A stretch of 64,000 nucleotides of DNA from Tsukamurella sputi (GCF_007858445.1 NZ_VIGV01000004.1:186001-250000); one strand, 5' to 3'; counted from the stretch's first letter, positions 36,194 through 45,822 are shown. The notes: generated by a model from the sequence alone, not told the origin. A program made the numbers and translations.

Positions 36194-36757
36194 ATGACCA
36201 CCTCTGAGAAGACCCAGCCGCGCCTGAAGGCGCGCTACCGCGCCGAGATCAAGGACGCGCTGAACAGCGAGTTCGACTACGCCAACGTGATGCAGATCCC
36301 CGGCGTCGTCAAGGTGGTCGTGAACATGGGTGTCGGCGACGCCGCCCGCGACGCCAAGCTCATCAACGGCGCCGTCAAGGACCTCGAGCTGATCACCGGC
36401 CAGAAGCCGGAGATCCGCAAGGCCCGCAAGTCCATCGCGCAGTTCAAGCTGCGTGAGGGCATGCCCATCGGCGCCCGCGTCACCCTCCGTGGCGACCGCA
36501 TGTGGGAGTTCCTCGATCGCCTCACCTCGATCGCGCTGCCCCGTATCCGCGACTTCCGTGGCCTCAACGGCAACCAGTTCGACGGCAACGGCAACTACAC
36601 GTTCGGCCTGAACGAGCAGTCGATGTTCCACGAGATCGACGTGGACTCGATCGACCGCCCGCGCGGTATGGACATCACCGTCGTCACCACTGCCACCAAC
36701 AATGAGGAAGGCCGCGCACTGCTCAAGCACCTCGGCTTCCCCTTCAAGGAGAACTGA
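36194..36757 (+). CDS. rplE: 50S ribosomal protein L5
   Basis: 187 aa. [31 protein letters not shown] and the [21 protein letters not shown] block are typical. It binds 5S rRNA in the central protuberance. A 3-nt gap leads to rpsN. Confidence 0.99.
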   Translation: MTTSEKTQPRLKARYRAEIKDALNSEFDYANVMQIPGVVKVVVNMGVGDAARDAKLINGAVKDLELITGQKPEIRKARKSIAQFKLREGMPIGARVTLRGDRMWEFLDRLTSIALPRIRDFRGLNGNQFDGNGNYTFGLNEQSMFHEIDVDSIDRPRGMDITVVTTATNNEEGRALLKHLGFPFKEN

Positions 36758-36760
36758 GCC

Positions 36761-36946
36761 ATGGCAAAGAAGGCGCTGGTCAACAAGGCCAACAAGAAGC
36801 CGAAGTTCGCCGTTCGCGCGTACACCCGTTGCAACAAGTGCGGCCGCCCGCACTCGGTGTTCCGTAAGTTCGGCCTCTGCCGTGTGTGCCTGCGCGAGAT
36901 GGCGCACGCCGGCGAGCTCCCCGGTGTGCACAAGAGCAGCTGGTGA
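36761..36946 (+). CDS. rpsN: 30S ribosomal protein S14, type Z (zinc-binding)
   Basis: 61 aa, the short zinc-binding form. [20 protein letters not shown] supplies the four cysteines. Mycobacteriales often carry a second, zinc-free S14 elsewhere; none is in this window. A strong terminator follows, ending this part of the cluster. Confidence 0.99.
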   Translation: MAKKALVNKANKKPKFAVRAYTRCNKCGRPHSVFRKFGLCRVCLREMAHAGELPGVHKSSW

Positions 36947-36987
36947 GCCGAGCCCGGGTCTGACCCGCGTGTAGACCCCACGCGCGA

Positions 36988-37019
36988 GGGCGCGCATCCC
37001 ACCTGTGGGATGCGCGCCC
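36988..37019 (+). terminator. Terminator after rpsN
   Basis: GGGCGCGCATCCCA CCTG TGGGATGCGCGCCC, a perfect 14-bp stem with a 4-nt loop, then TTCGTCG. Confidence 0.85.
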
Positions 37020-37082
37020 TTCGTCGTCTCCGGCGTGCCCGGGAGAGCGTTCGCGCAGGCGCCCGCAGCGCCGTGTGCAGGG

Positions 37083-37108
37083 CGATCCGCGTCACGAATC
37101 GCGGATCG
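37083..37108. promoter_or_regulatory. Inverted repeat upstream of the PAP2 gene
   Basis: CGATCCGC (37083-37090) and GCGGATCG (37101-37108), perfect 8-bp arms with a 10-nt spacer, just upstream of the likely -35 region: an operator candidate. Confidence 0.45.
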
Positions 37109-37149
37109 GATTCACGCAGTTACCGCTGTGTTCACTATGCTGTCATCTC

Positions 37150-38490
37150 ATGTTGGTGCGTGCAGACTTCGCGCTCCCGCGAGGTCCGCGCGGTGAGCAC
37201 ACCCGCCGCGGTTTCCGGAACCGCCCCTGGGCCTGGGCCGTGCTCGCGGTCCTCGTCTTCGTGGCCGCCGTCCAGGCCGCTGCGACGGTCTACGGACTGC
37301 CCGGACCGATCGAGGGCCTGGCGAAGGACTTCGTCGGCCGTCCCGTCACCGGCGAGGTGAAGACCGCCGCCCTCGCGCTGGCCCTGATGTGCATGCCCGC
37401 GCGCCTGCGACTGCCCTTCGCCGGCGTCGTCGTCGGCGTGGAGGTGCTGTTCAACGCAGAGCGCCTGGTCGCCGGCTCGCCCCTGCACTTCGGCAACGGC
37501 GTGATGTGGGCGCTCGTCGCCCTCGCCGGCTACGCGGGCCTGCGCCTGACCGGCCGCGAGCAGTCCGCGGCGCTCAAGGCCGCCGGCGTCGCCGGGATCC
37601 TCATCGTCGCCAACGCCTGCTCGTCGGTGTGGTTGGGGCTCACGATGGAGGCGCTGCCCTACGTCGCCGATCACTTCGTCGAGGTCGCCGATCGCGCGCT
37701 CGGCAGCCCGTCGTGGGTGATGGGCCGGTTCGTGCACGAGCACGGCTGGTACCTGTGGCTGATCACGAAGGTCTACACCTACCTTCCCGTGGGCGCGGCC
37801 GTCGTGGCGTTCTTCCAGCTGCGCCGCAGCTCCACCGAGGGCTTCCCGCGGCACCACATCGTGCGGTCCTTCATCCTGATCGGCGCGATCGGCCCCATCG
37901 TCTACTTCCTGTTCCCCGTGGTCGGCCCGGCGTACGCATTCGGCAACGAGGTGGCCGGCGCGGGCTGGATGAACGTCTGGCCGCACGTCGTGCCCACCTC
38001 GCTCGAGCCGGTCTCCGCGTACTTCAGCCAGGCCGCGCCCCGCAACTGCATGCCCAGCCTGCACACCGCGTGGGCCACGGCGATCCTGCTGCACGCGCTG
38101 CGCGGACCGCGGCTGCTCAAGGTGTTCGGCGTCTTCTGGTGGGTCTGCACGATCTCCGCGACCCTGGGCCTCGGCGCCCACTACGGCGTCGACCTCGTGG
38201 CCGGCCTCGTCTTCGCGCTCACCCTCGAGTCCGCGCTGGTCCGCCCCGAGGACGGCTGGCACTCGCGCCGCATCGCCACCGTCGTGGGCGGCGCGCTCGC
38301 CTTCACCGCCGTCCTGCTGTCCGTCCGGTACCTCAGCGTGCCGATGGCGCAGAGCGGCTACCTCGCCGCCGCGGCCCTGCTCGGCACCGCCGGCACGATG
38401 GCGGTCGCCTATGCGCGCATCGCCCGGAGCCCGTCGCCCGACGGTGCCGTCGTGACCGCGCCGGTGGGGGAGCGGGCGCTCGCGGCCTGA
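37150..38490 (+). CDS. PAP2-superfamily membrane phosphatase (inositol phosphorylceramide synthase-like)
   Basis: 446 aa with about ten membrane segments. The C-terminal half has the motifs of the Aur1/PAP2 group: RNCMPSLHTAWA holds the catalytic His-containing motif and GAHYGVDLVAG the last one. Such proteins dephosphorylate or transfer lipid phosphates (mycobacterial members act in lipid or inositol-lipid metabolism). TATGCT ends 8 nt before the ATG, so it is nearly leaderless. It opens the second insert in the ribosomal cluster. Confidence 0.85.
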   Translation: MLVRADFALPRGPRGEHTRRGFRNRPWAWAVLAVLVFVAAVQAAATVYGLPGPIEGLAKDFVGRPVTGEVKTAALALALMCMPARLRLPFAGVVVGVEVLFNAERLVAGSPLHFGNGVMWALVALAGYAGLRLTGREQSAALKAAGVAGILIVANACSSVWLGLTMEALPYVADHFVEVADRALGSPSWVMGRFVHEHGWYLWLITKVYTYLPVGAAVVAFFQLRRSSTEGFPRHHIVRSFILIGAIGPIVYFLFPVVGPAYAFGNEVAGAGWMNVWPHVVPTSLEPVSAYFSQAAPRNCMPSLHTAWATAILLHALRGPRLLKVFGVFWWVCTISATLGLGAHYGVDLVAGLVFALTLESALVRPEDGWHSRRIATVVGGALAFTAVLLSVRYLSVPMAQSGYLAAAALLGTAGTMAVAYARIARSPSPDGAVVTAPVGERALAA

Positions 38491-38511
38491 CGTCTAGGCT
38501 GTCCGTTGTGG

Positions 38512-39261
38512 GTGATTCCGATGCGTAACACGGCCATCGCGGGAGCGCTCGGCGTGGCGGCGATCGGGCTGCTCGCCCTGCGGTTCGCGGGTCCCTACGG
38601 CATGGTGCTCATCGGCGGTGCGCTCGTCGTCGTGATGATCCTGCTGCTCGGCGGCAACGGCGACCCGTCGAAGCTCCGGCGGGAGGATCCGCTGCGATTC
38701 GTCGCGCCCCCACGGCAGTCGGAACCGCGGCCGCGACAGCGGTCCACGCCCGAGCCGGCCCCGGCACCGTCGGGCAGGGCGCTGTGGGAACGCGCGGCCG
38801 CGCGGCACGACGAGGTGCTCTCCGAGTATGCCGCGTACGAGCTCGACCCCGAGATGCTGCTGCGCTTCCCCGCGATGTGGGACTTCAGCTCACCGAAGGT
38901 GATCGCCTTCCAGGACGCGCTGGAGCACGCGAGCGCGCTGCGCACCGACGAGTATCCGGGTGCCGCGCCGGGCGCCGACTACATCGACGCCGTCACCGAC
39001 CTGCGGACCAGCTGGTACGCCGCGGACCGGTACGCCCGCAGCACCGGTTCGGCCGGCCTCGCCGACGAGGACGTGCGTGATCTGGACCGCGGCCTCAAGC
39101 TGTACCGCCACGCGGCGTCCAGCGTCGCCGCCGAGCGGGCCGCCTACCTGAACCAGGTGGTGAGCACCGTCGATCGCCTGGTCGACCGCGGCGTCCTGCC
39201 CGCGCCGCCCCGCTTCCGCGCCGAGTTGGAGGCCGAGGCCCGCAAGGCCATCGAGAGCTGA
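38512..39261 (+). CDS. Hypothetical membrane-anchored protein (family 1)
   Basis: About 249 aa: one or two N-terminal membrane segments (AIAGALGVAAIGLLAL and MVLIGGALVVVMILLL), a Pro/Arg-rich linker and a helical domain from residue ~95. That domain shares a pattern with the protein at 49537: H-D-x-V, Y-E-x-D, I/L-x-F-P-x-M-x-D-x(4-6)-V-x-F-x-x-A, then a coiled helical end. No known domain. TAGGCT (38495-38500) lies just before; start could be TTG 38506, GTG 38512 or ATG 38521. Confidence 0.65.
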   Translation: MIPMRNTAIAGALGVAAIGLLALRFAGPYGMVLIGGALVVVMILLLGGNGDPSKLRREDPLRFVAPPRQSEPRPRQRSTPEPAPAPSGRALWERAAARHDEVLSEYAAYELDPEMLLRFPAMWDFSSPKVIAFQDALEHASALRTDEYPGAAPGADYIDAVTDLRTSWYAADRYARSTGSAGLADEDVRDLDRGLKLYRHAASSVAAERAAYLNQVVSTVDRLVDRGVLPAPPRFRAELEAEARKAIES

Positions 39262-39268
39262 CACTCGT

Positions 39269-39336
39269 CCCGAAACCGGTCGAAATCTGCGGCGCGATGC
39301 GAATACGACGTCGCGCGCCCGGAATCGGCCGGTTTC
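39269..39336. repeat. Dispersed palindromic repeat, copy C
   Basis: Starts 7 nt after a stop codon. Outer arms CCCGAAACCGGTCGAAATC and GGAATCGGCCGGTTTC; GCGGCGCGA / TCGCGCGCC in the middle. Its last 19 nt (CGGAATCGGCCGGTTTCAC) are identical to copy B. Confidence 0.7.
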
Positions 39337-39397
39337 ACGACGCGCGGCAGGACCTCACCTTCACCGAGTTGTGACCGGTGTTGCGTATGGTGACTGT

Positions 39398-40576
39398 GTG
39401 ACTGTTGTGACTCGACGGGTTCTGCTGGGGACTGCCGCCGCGCTGCCGGCCGTGATGCTGGCCGCGCGGGCGGCCGCCGACCCCGGCTCCGGAGCCGGGG
39501 CGGGCGGCACCGTCGGGCCGACGACGCCGGGTGCGGCCCCGGCCGGCCCCGCGACCCGGTGGACGCCCGAGCGCGCGCAGCAGTGGCGCGCCCAGAACCC
39601 GTGGATGGTCGGCGCGAACTACATCAACGCCAACGCCGGGAACCAGTTCGAGATGTTCCAGGCCCAGACCTTCGACCCGGTGCGGATGAACCTCGAGCTC
39701 GGCTGGGCCCGGGGCCTGGGCATGACGACGATGCGCGTCTTCCTGCAGGACCAGCTGTGGACGGCCGATCCGACCGGCTTCGTGCAGCGGCTCGACGCCT
39801 TCCTCACCATCGCCAACAACAACGGCATCAAGATCATGTTCGTGCTCTTCGACTCGTGCTGGGACCCGAACCCGAAGCCGGGCGTGCAGCGCGAGCCCAC
39901 CCCCGGCGTGCACAACTCGACGTGGGTGCAGAGCCCCGGCGCCGCCGGCCTGACGAACGCCGACACCGCGGCACTGCAGGCCTACGCGACCGGCGTGGTC
40001 AAGGCCTTCGCCAACGACCCCCGGGTGGTCGCGTGGGACGTGTGGAACGAGCCCGAGAATCTGGCCGACTCGTACCCGCTGAGCCCGCCCGACAAGGTCG
40101 CCCGCGTCGCGCAGCTGCTGCCCCAGGCCTTCGCGTGGGCCCGCGCCGGCGCCCCGACGCAGCCGCTCACCTCCGGTGTCTGGGCCGATACCCGGCCCGA
40201 GATCCGCACCATCCAGCTCGAGCAGTCCGACGTGATCAGCTTCCACAGCTACGACCCGCCGGAGAAGTTCCGCGCCATGGCCGCCGACCTCGCGAAGCAG
40301 GGACGGCCGATGCTGCTCACCGAGTACATGGCCCGCCCGCAGGGCAGCACCATCGAGACGATCCTGCCGATCTGCAAGGAACTCGGCATCGACGCCTACC
40401 AGTGGGGCTTCGTCGCCGGCCGCAGCCAGACCTACTACCCGTGGGACTCGTGGAAGCAGCCCTACGTCGGGGTGCGCCAGCCGCAACAGTGGTTCCACGA
40501 CCTGCTCTGGCCTGACGGTCGCCCCTACCGCGACGCCGAGGTCGCGACGGTCCGCCGGCTCACGACGCGGACCTGA
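39398..40576 (+). CDS. Secreted cellulase-family glycoside hydrolase (GH5-like)
   Basis: 392 aa. The N-terminus VTRRVLLGTAAALPAVMLAARAAADPG looks like a Tat or Sec signal peptide (Arg-Arg). In the barrel, WDVWNEPENL carries the catalytic acid/base Glu and LTEYMARPQ the nucleophile Glu, as in clan GH-A. Substrate unclear; plant or fungal polysaccharide or the bacterium's own envelope glycans are options. GTG lies 6 nt after TATGGT (leaderless). The stop overlaps the convergent gene by 17 nt. Confidence 0.85.
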   Translation: MTVVTRRVLLGTAAALPAVMLAARAAADPGSGAGAGGTVGPTTPGAAPAGPATRWTPERAQQWRAQNPWMVGANYINANAGNQFEMFQAQTFDPVRMNLELGWARGLGMTTMRVFLQDQLWTADPTGFVQRLDAFLTIANNNGIKIMFVLFDSCWDPNPKPGVQREPTPGVHNSTWVQSPGAAGLTNADTAALQAYATGVVKAFANDPRVVAWDVWNEPENLADSYPLSPPDKVARVAQLLPQAFAWARAGAPTQPLTSGVWADTRPEIRTIQLEQSDVISFHSYDPPEKFRAMAADLAKQGRPMLLTEYMARPQGSTIETILPICKELGIDAYQWGFVAGRSQTYYPWDSWKQPYVGVRQPQQWFHDLLWPDGRPYRDAEVATVRRLTTRT

Positions 40577-41780
40577 GGAAGGTGCCGTCCATCCGGTAGT
40601 AGGCACTGTCCTTCGAGGTCGGGCCGAGGCCCAGCTGCAGGACCGGGGGAAGGTCTCCGCGGGTCCAGCCCGGAGAGTCGGTGTCGCGGGCGACCCTCAG
40701 AGAGACGGCATGGGCGTCGACGGCGGGGACGCGGGAACGCTGCTCGACGTCGGCGCGCGCCTTCTCGATCGCCGCCGCCGACAGGGTCGTGAGGGCGAAC
40801 CGGCCCGATCCCGACCCGTCGGAGTCGTAGAGCCGGGCCTCCGGGAATCGGCCGATGGACTCCGTCACCGTTCCGCGCTTACCGGGACGCGTCACCTCCA
40901 ACTCGACGGTGCCGTGGTGGGGGAATCCGACCGCTGACGCGCTCTCGGACATCGCGTGGTAGCTGATCTCCTCGATCTGTTGCTTCGTCGGATCGAAACC
41001 GTTGGCGCGCAGCAGCCGCTCTGCGACCGGGAGTAGGCCGTCGACCGTGGCCAACGAAAGGTTGTCGGGGAGGTTGCCCGCCCCATCGGTCTCGAACTTG
41101 AACCGCGAGGTGACGTCGTACGTGGCCACAAGTTTCTTGTCCGAACTGCGGCGGGCGAGCACCACGCCGTCGGCTTCCCAGCGCTTCGAAAGGTCGAGAC
41201 CGGCGCTCCTCGCCGCGGCGTCCACCTTCGCCGAGGCCGCGGACAGGTCGAGGCCCGCGATGTCGGCACGGCGGAAGACCGCGTCGGCGCGGTCGTTGAC
41301 TCGAGTGCGGGTCAGCGCGGTCCACCCGCCACCCGACTGCGAGTAGCTCGAGGACACCTGCTCGCCCTTCTGCAGGTCGAGGACCGCAACCTGCGTCGAG
41401 ATCCCGTCGATGTCGATCGACAGGATCGCATCGGCGCCTCCGGGGAGCGATTCGGCGGCCCTGTCCAGCGCTCTCCGTAATTCCGCCGATCGATCCACCG
41501 ATCCGTGGCCCGATTGCGAGCTCGACGAGGTGATCTGCGACCAGTCGCCGGCGATCGCGAGCGCGGGCAGTCCGGCGGAGACGATCACGATGCCGGTGAC
41601 GAAGGCGGCCACCGATGCGGCGCCCGGAGGTGCGGACCGGAGCCGCCACGCCAGGCCCGCCGCGACCACGACGGTCACGACCGCCAGCGCGATCGACAGC
41701 GGACCGTCGGTGACGGCGGCCGCGACCAGGCCCGCTGTGGTGAGCACGGCGAGCAGGGCGACCGTCACGGAACTGGACAC
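40560..41780 (-). CDS. Hypothetical membrane protein with extracytoplasmic domain
   Basis: 406 aa. Three to four membrane segments in the first 90 residues (VALLAVLTTAGLVAAAV, SIALAVVTVVVAAGLAW, VAAFVTGIVIVSAGLPAL) precede a ~310-residue Ser/Asp-rich domain without a recognised fold (DIDGISTQVAVLDLQKGEQ, KRWEADGVVLARR). GTG 41780 is chosen because TACCCT ends 6 nt upstream; the longer in-frame start has no support. Function unknown. Confidence 0.7.
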   Translation of the reverse strand: MSSSVTVALLAVLTTAGLVAAAVTDGPLSIALAVVTVVVAAGLAWRLRSAPPGAASVAAFVTGIVIVSAGLPALAIAGDWSQITSSSSQSGHGSVDRSAELRRALDRAAESLPGGADAILSIDIDGISTQVAVLDLQKGEQVSSSYSQSGGGWTALTRTRVNDRADAVFRRADIAGLDLSAASAKVDAAARSAGLDLSKRWEADGVVLARRSSDKKLVATYDVTSRFKFETDGAGNLPDNLSLATVDGLLPVAERLLRANGFDPTKQQIEEISYHAMSESASAVGFPHHGTVELEVTRPGKRGTVTESIGRFPEARLYDSDGSGSGRFALTTLSAAAIEKARADVEQRSRVPAVDAHAVSLRVARDTDSPGWTRGDLPPVLQLGLGPTSKDSAYYRMDGTFLRSAS

Positions 41781-41892
41781 CGACTCAGGGTAGCGGCAGG
41801 CAATCACGCTGAGTGCAACCGCTGTGCGGCCGCGGGAACGGACATATGTTCCGCGACGACACGCATCCGCCCCGTCACGAGAGTTGAGATCC

Positions 41893-42408
41893 ATGACCGC
41901 ATCCGCCACCGGCTCCCTCGCCGCCATCATCGACGCGACCGATCAGGCCGTGACCCGCAACGTGGCGAACGCTCACGTGGTCTTCTCGGCGACGGCCGTG
42001 CCCCAGGGCACCGTCGGCAGTGTCACCACCGCGCGCCAGCACACCCTCGCCGTGGACGAGCCGCCGACGCTCGGTGGCGACGACACCGCGATCAACCCCG
42101 TCGAGGCCTACCTCGGTGCGCTGCTGTCCTGCCAGGTTGTGACCTACCGCTTCTACGCCGACAAGCTGGGCATCACGATCGACGAGCTGAAGCTCAGCGC
42201 CGAGGGCGATCTCGACGTGCGGGGCTTCTTCGGCCTCGACGAGACGGTGCGCCCGGGCTTCACGGCCGTGCGGGTCACCGTCGACATCACCGGACCGGAC
42301 ACCGAGGAGCGCTACCGCGAGCTGACGGCCGTCGTCGACGCGCACTGCCCGGTCCTGGACCTGACCAGCAACCGCACCCCGGTCACGACGACGCTGCGCG
42401 TGAACTGA
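41893..42408 (+). CDS. OsmC family protein (peroxiredoxin-like)
   Basis: 171 aa. The two conserved cysteines are in ALLSCQVVTYRF and AHCPVLDLT, separated by the normal ~60 residues, so it should reduce organic hydroperoxides (Ohr/OsmC fold). AEGDLDVRGFFGLDE is a typical beta hairpin. ATG 41893 is the best start; no other in-frame start has support. It overlaps the convergent DoxX-like gene by 26 nt. Confidence 0.88.
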   Translation: MTASATGSLAAIIDATDQAVTRNVANAHVVFSATAVPQGTVGSVTTARQHTLAVDEPPTLGGDDTAINPVEAYLGALLSCQVVTYRFYADKLGITIDELKLSAEGDLDVRGFFGLDETVRPGFTAVRVTVDITGPDTEERYRELTAVVDAHCPVLDLTSNRTPVTTTLRVN

Positions 42409-42769
42409 CCGGCGGCCCGCTCGCGGCGAGCGCGCCGTAGAAGGCGAGGAACGTGGTGGCCGCCGCGAAGTTCAGACGCAGGTCGCGGGCCCGCACGTGC
42501 AGGCCGACCGCGACGCAGAAGTAGAGCGTGAGCATCACCGCGGTGAGCCGGGCCAGCCCCGGCCACCGCGGCGCCGCGGCGAGCCCGAGTGCCGACGCGC
42601 CCTTGACCAGCGGGAAGAACCAGCGGCCACCGTCGGGCCAGCCGACGTCGTCGAGGCACCGGGCGACGTACGGGACGGGCTGGACGCAGATGGCCGCGTC
42701 GGCCGCCTGGCCGACGGCGGCCGCCCGGTAGAGCCGGGGATCGCGCACGAGATCGTTCACCGAGGGCAT
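42383..42769 (-). CDS. DoxX-like membrane protein
   Basis: 128 aa with four hydrophobic segments, one around GASALGLAAAPRWPGLARLTAVML. The layout fits DoxX-family proteins of unknown role (redox or membrane stress). Its 3' end overlaps the OsmC gene by 26 nt in convergent orientation. A purine-rich GTGAGGATC precedes the ATG; GTG 42777 is possible. Confidence 0.72.
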   Translation of the reverse strand: MPSVNDLVRDPRLYRAAAVGQAADAAICVQPVPYVARCLDDVGWPDGGRWFFPLVKGASALGLAAAPRWPGLARLTAVMLTLYFCVAVGLHVRARDLRLNFAAATTFLAFYGALAASGPPVSSRAASS

Positions 42770-42838
42770 GATCCTCACGGTAGGCCGCCCGGCACCGGGG
42801 GACAAGGCCCGGCCGGCGGAGCCCGGAATCCTCGCCGA

Positions 42839-42881
42839 TTCGACTCTGACCGGCACCTTCTCTACACTAGTGAGGTTGCCT
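42839..42881 (+). promoter_or_regulatory. rpsH operon promoter with shared start-site motif
   Basis: TTCGAC (42839-42844), 18-bp spacer, TACACT (42863-42868), five bases, then GGTTGCCT (42874-42881). Confidence 0.75.
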
Positions 42882-43075
42882 GTCGTGCTTCGAGCATGGC
42901 CGGCGCACTTCCCCGAACCGGTTCGCCGGTCCGGAATCCCTGCAGTGCAACGGTATTGCAGGACGGTTTGCTTCGTAGTAGGCCCACCGTCGGACGTTCC
43001 AGGCCCTGATTCGTCAGGGCACCAGAGCGCCGTCGATGCATGGGAACCGCTGCGAGAAAGGTAGACGAATCTGTC
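42882..43075 (+). other. rpsH leader (about 195 nt)
   Basis: Contains GCCCTGA TTCG TCAGGGC (43003-43020), a 7-bp stem with a stable TTCG loop, and CCTGCA/TGCAGG pairing near 42938-42962. S8-type feedback control is conceivable; no gene is present. Confidence 0.4.
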
Positions 43076-43474
43076 ATGACCATGACTGATCCGATCGCAG
43101 ACTTCTTGACCCGTCTGCGCAACGCCAACTCGGCGTACCACGACGAGGTGACGCTTCCGCACTCGAAGATCAAGGCGAACATCGCCGAGATCCTCAAGCG
43201 TGAGGGCTACATCACCGACTTCCGTACCGAGGACGCCGAGGTGGGCAAGAACCTCGTCGTTTCGCTGAAGTACGGCCCCAGCCGTGAGCGTTCGATCGCC
43301 GGCCTGCGCCGCGTGTCGAAGCCCGGTCTGCGCGTGTACGCGAAGTCCACCAACCTGCCGAAGGTCCTCGGTGGCCTGGGCGTGGCGATCATCTCCACGT
43401 CCTCGGGTCTCCTCACGGATCGCCAGGCAGCCAAGCAGGGCGTGGGCGGCGAAGTCCTCGCCTACGTCTGGTAA
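43076..43474 (+). CDS. rpsH: 30S ribosomal protein S8
   Basis: 132 aa. [15 protein letters not shown] start and the C-terminal RNA-binding [29 protein letters not shown] 43076 with AGAAAGG upstream; ATG 43082 is an alternative. A promoter of its own replaces the usual link to rpsN. Confidence 0.99.
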   Translation: MTMTDPIADFLTRLRNANSAYHDEVTLPHSKIKANIAEILKREGYITDFRTEDAEVGKNLVVSLKYGPSRERSIAGLRRVSKPGLRVYAKSTNLPKVLGGLGVAIISTSSGLLTDRQAAKQGVGGEVLAYVW

Positions 43475-43486
43475 GGGGGCAGAACT

Positions 43487-44026
43487 ATGTCGCGTATTGG
43501 TAAGCACCCCGTGGTCGTTCCCGCGGGCGTCGACGTGCAGATCTCCGGCCAGGACGTCACCGTCAAGGGGCCCAAGGGCCAGCTTGCGCTGACGATCGCG
43601 GAGCCGATCTCGGTGTCGAAGAACGAAGAGGGCGCCATCGTGGTGGCCCGTCCCGACGACGAGCGGCGCAACCGCGCGCTGCACGGCCTGTCGCGGACCC
43701 TGGTCGCCAACATGGTGACCGGTGTGACCGAGGGTTACACCAAGAAGATGGAGATCTACGGCGTGGGTTACCGCGTGGCGCTCAAGGGCAAGGACCTCGA
43801 GTTCGCCCTGGGCTTCAGCCACCCGGTGCCGATCGAGGCGCCCGAGGGCATCACCTTCGCGGTGGAGAGCCCCACCAAGTTCTCCGTGTCCGGCATCGAC
43901 AAGCAGCAGGTCGGCCAGGTCTCGGCGGTCATCCGCAAGCTCCGTCGTCCCGATCCCTACAAGGGCAAGGGCGTGCGGTACGAGGGTGAGCAGATCCGTC
44001 GCAAGGTCGGAAAGACGGGTAAGTAA
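43487..44026 (+). CDS. rplF: 50S ribosomal protein L6
   Basis: 179 aa. [16 protein letters not shown] start and two repeated L6 domains, ending [21 protein letters not shown]. It lies near the GTPase centre. 12-nt gap from rpsH. Confidence 0.99.
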   Translation: MSRIGKHPVVVPAGVDVQISGQDVTVKGPKGQLALTIAEPISVSKNEEGAIVVARPDDERRNRALHGLSRTLVANMVTGVTEGYTKKMEIYGVGYRVALKGKDLEFALGFSHPVPIEAPEGITFAVESPTKFSVSGIDKQQVGQVSAVIRKLRRPDPYKGKGVRYEGEQIRRKVGKTGK

Positions 44027-44029
44027 CTC

Positions 44030-44431
44030 ATGGCAACTCAGACTGAGAACAAGCGCATTCCGGCTGGCAAGGACGTCTCGACTCGTCGTCGTACGAGCAA
44101 GGCTCGTCGCCACTTCCGCCTGCGCAAGAAGATCGAGGGCACCGCGGCGCGTCCGCGCCTCGTCGTCAAGCGCTCCAGCCGCCACATCCACGTGCAGCTG
44201 GTCGACGACCTCAAGGGCCACACGCTGGCCGCGGCGTCGACGCTGGAGGCGGACGTGAAGGCCGCGGGCGGCGACAAGTCTGCCCAGGCCAAGAAGGTCG
44301 GCGAGCTGATCGCCGCCCGCGCCAAGGCGGCCGGTGTGGACGCCGTCGTCTTCGACCGTGGTGGCAACAAGTACCACGGCCGGATCGCCGCGCTCGCGGA
44401 CGCCGCTCGCGAAGGCGGGTTGGCGTTCTGA
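44030..44431 (+). CDS. rplR: 50S ribosomal protein L18
   Basis: 133 aa. [35 protein letters not shown] is the 5S-rRNA-binding core; [18 protein letters not shown] ends it. 3-nt gap after rplF. Confidence 0.99.
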   Translation: MATQTENKRIPAGKDVSTRRRTSKARRHFRLRKKIEGTAARPRLVVKRSSRHIHVQLVDDLKGHTLAAASTLEADVKAAGGDKSAQAKKVGELIAARAKAAGVDAVVFDRGGNKYHGRIAALADAAREGGLAF

Positions 44432-44474
44432 TGACTCGTACCAGCATGTTTTCCATCGAAGGAGAGGTCGCCTG

Positions 44475-45119
44475 ATGCCCGGACGTCAGCGTCGTGACGG
44501 CGGTAGCAACGGCCCCGCCGGGAACAACGAGAACTCGAACGACCGCCGCGGCGGTCGTGGTGGCCGCGACCGCGATCAGCGCGGTGGCCGCAACGAGGCC
44601 GAGAAGAGCAACTACATCGAGAAGGTTGTCACCATCAACCGCGTCTCGAAGGTCGTGAAGGGTGGTCGTCGCTTCAGCTTCACCGCCCTCGTGATCGTGG
44701 GCGACGGCCAGGGCATGGTCGGCGTCGGTTACGGCAAGGCCAAGGAAGTTCCTGCGGCCATCCAGAAGGGTGTCGAGGAGGCTCGGAAGAACTTCTTCCG
44801 CGTCCCCATGATCGGCAACACCATCGTGCACCCGGTCCAGGGTGAGGCCGCGGCCGGCGTCGTCCTGCTGCGTCCCGCCAGCCCGGGTACCGGTGTCATC
44901 GCCGGTGGCGCCGTGCGTCCCGTGCTCGAGGCGGCCGGCGTCCACGACGTCATCGCCAAGAGCCTGGGCTCGGACAACGCCATCAACGTGGTGCACGCGA
45001 CCGTGGCGGCTCTCAAGGAGCTGCAGCGTCCCGAGGAGGTCGCGGCTCGTCGCGGCCTGCCCATCGAGGACGTCGCCCCGGCCGGCATGCTCCGCGCCCG
45101 TGCAGGTCAGGGAGCGTAA
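44475..45119 (+). CDS. rpsE: 30S ribosomal protein S5
   Basis: 214 aa. About 45 extra N-terminal residues rich in Gly, Arg and Asn precede the S5 domain [38 protein letters not shown] and the C-terminal half are normal. ATG 44475 follows GGAGAGG; in-frame sequence further up is not S5-like. Confidence 0.98.
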   Translation: MPGRQRRDGGSNGPAGNNENSNDRRGGRGGRDRDQRGGRNEAEKSNYIEKVVTINRVSKVVKGGRRFSFTALVIVGDGQGMVGVGYGKAKEVPAAIQKGVEEARKNFFRVPMIGNTIVHPVQGEAAAGVVLLRPASPGTGVIAGGAVRPVLEAAGVHDVIAKSLGSDNAINVVHATVAALKELQRPEEVAARRGLPIEDVAPAGMLRARAGQGA

Positions 45120-45122
45120 GTC

Positions 45123-45302
45123 ATGGCAGAGCTGAAGATCACCCAGGTGCGGGGCCTCGTGGGGCTCAAGCAGAACCAGCGCGACAGCCTGCGCACCCTG
45201 GGCCTCAAGGGCATCCGCAAGTCGGTCGTCCGTGAGGACACCCCCGTCAACCGCGGCCTGATCCAGGTCGTTTCGCATCTCGTGGAAGTGGAGGAGGTGT
45301 AA
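45123..45302 (+). CDS. rpmD: 50S ribosomal protein L30
   Basis: 59 aa: [20 protein letters not shown], then [19 protein letters not shown]. Short but complete; it lies 3 nt after rpsE and 3 nt before rplO. Confidence 0.97.
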   Translation: MAELKITQVRGLVGLKQNQRDSLRTLGLKGIRKSVVREDTPVNRGLIQVVSHLVEVEEV

Positions 45303-45305
45303 GCA

Positions 45306-45764
45306 ATGGCTATCAAGCTGCACGATCTCCGTCCCGCTAAGGGCGCGAAGACCGCCAAGACCCGCGTGGGTCGCGGTGAGGGCTCGAAGGGTAAGACCGC
45401 CGGTCGCGGCACCAAGGGCACCAAGGCGCGCAAGAACGTCCCCGTGGCGTTCGAGGGCGGCCAGATGCCGCTGCACATGCGGCTGCCGAAGCTCAAGGGC
45501 TTCAAGAACCGCAACCGCGTCGAGTACCAGGTGGTGAACGTGGGCGACATCGCTCGCCTGTTCCCGCAGGGCGGCACCATCGGCATCGACGAGCTCGTCG
45601 CCGCCGGTGCGGTTCGCAAGAACCGTGTCGTCAAGGTGCTGGGCGACGGCGAGATCAGCGTCAAGGTGGACGTGACGGCGACCAAGGTCACCGGCGCCGC
45701 CAAGGCGAAGATCGAGGCCGCGGGCGGCTCGGCCACCGAGCTGAAGCCGTCGGCCGAGGCCTAG
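45306..45764 (+). CDS. rplO: 50S ribosomal protein L15
   Basis: 152 aa. [35 protein letters not shown] start and [18 protein letters not shown]. Last gene before a hairpin terminator and secY. Confidence 0.99.
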   Translation: MAIKLHDLRPAKGAKTAKTRVGRGEGSKGKTAGRGTKGTKARKNVPVAFEGGQMPLHMRLPKLKGFKNRNRVEYQVVNVGDIARLFPQGGTIGIDELVAAGAVRKNRVVKVLGDGEISVKVDVTATKVTGAAKAKIEAAGGSATELKPSAEA

Positions 45765-45787
45765 TCCTCGCGCGCGAATCGTGGACG

Positions 45788-45822
45788 CCGCGGTAGGCGC
45801 CGGTCACCGGTGCCTACCGCGG
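45788..45822 (+). terminator. Terminator after rplO
   Basis: CCGCGGTAGGC-GCC pairs with GGT-GCCTACCGCGG (14 bp, one G-T pair) around GGTCACC; CTCTCGTTTCG follows. It separates the rpsH-rplO operon from secY-adk-map. Confidence 0.75.

Noticed and set aside
42383-44377. 664-codon minus-strand frame covering rpsH, rplF and rplR
   Set aside because: Only its last part (DoxX-like, 42383-42769) is real; the rest is antisense to ribosomal genes.
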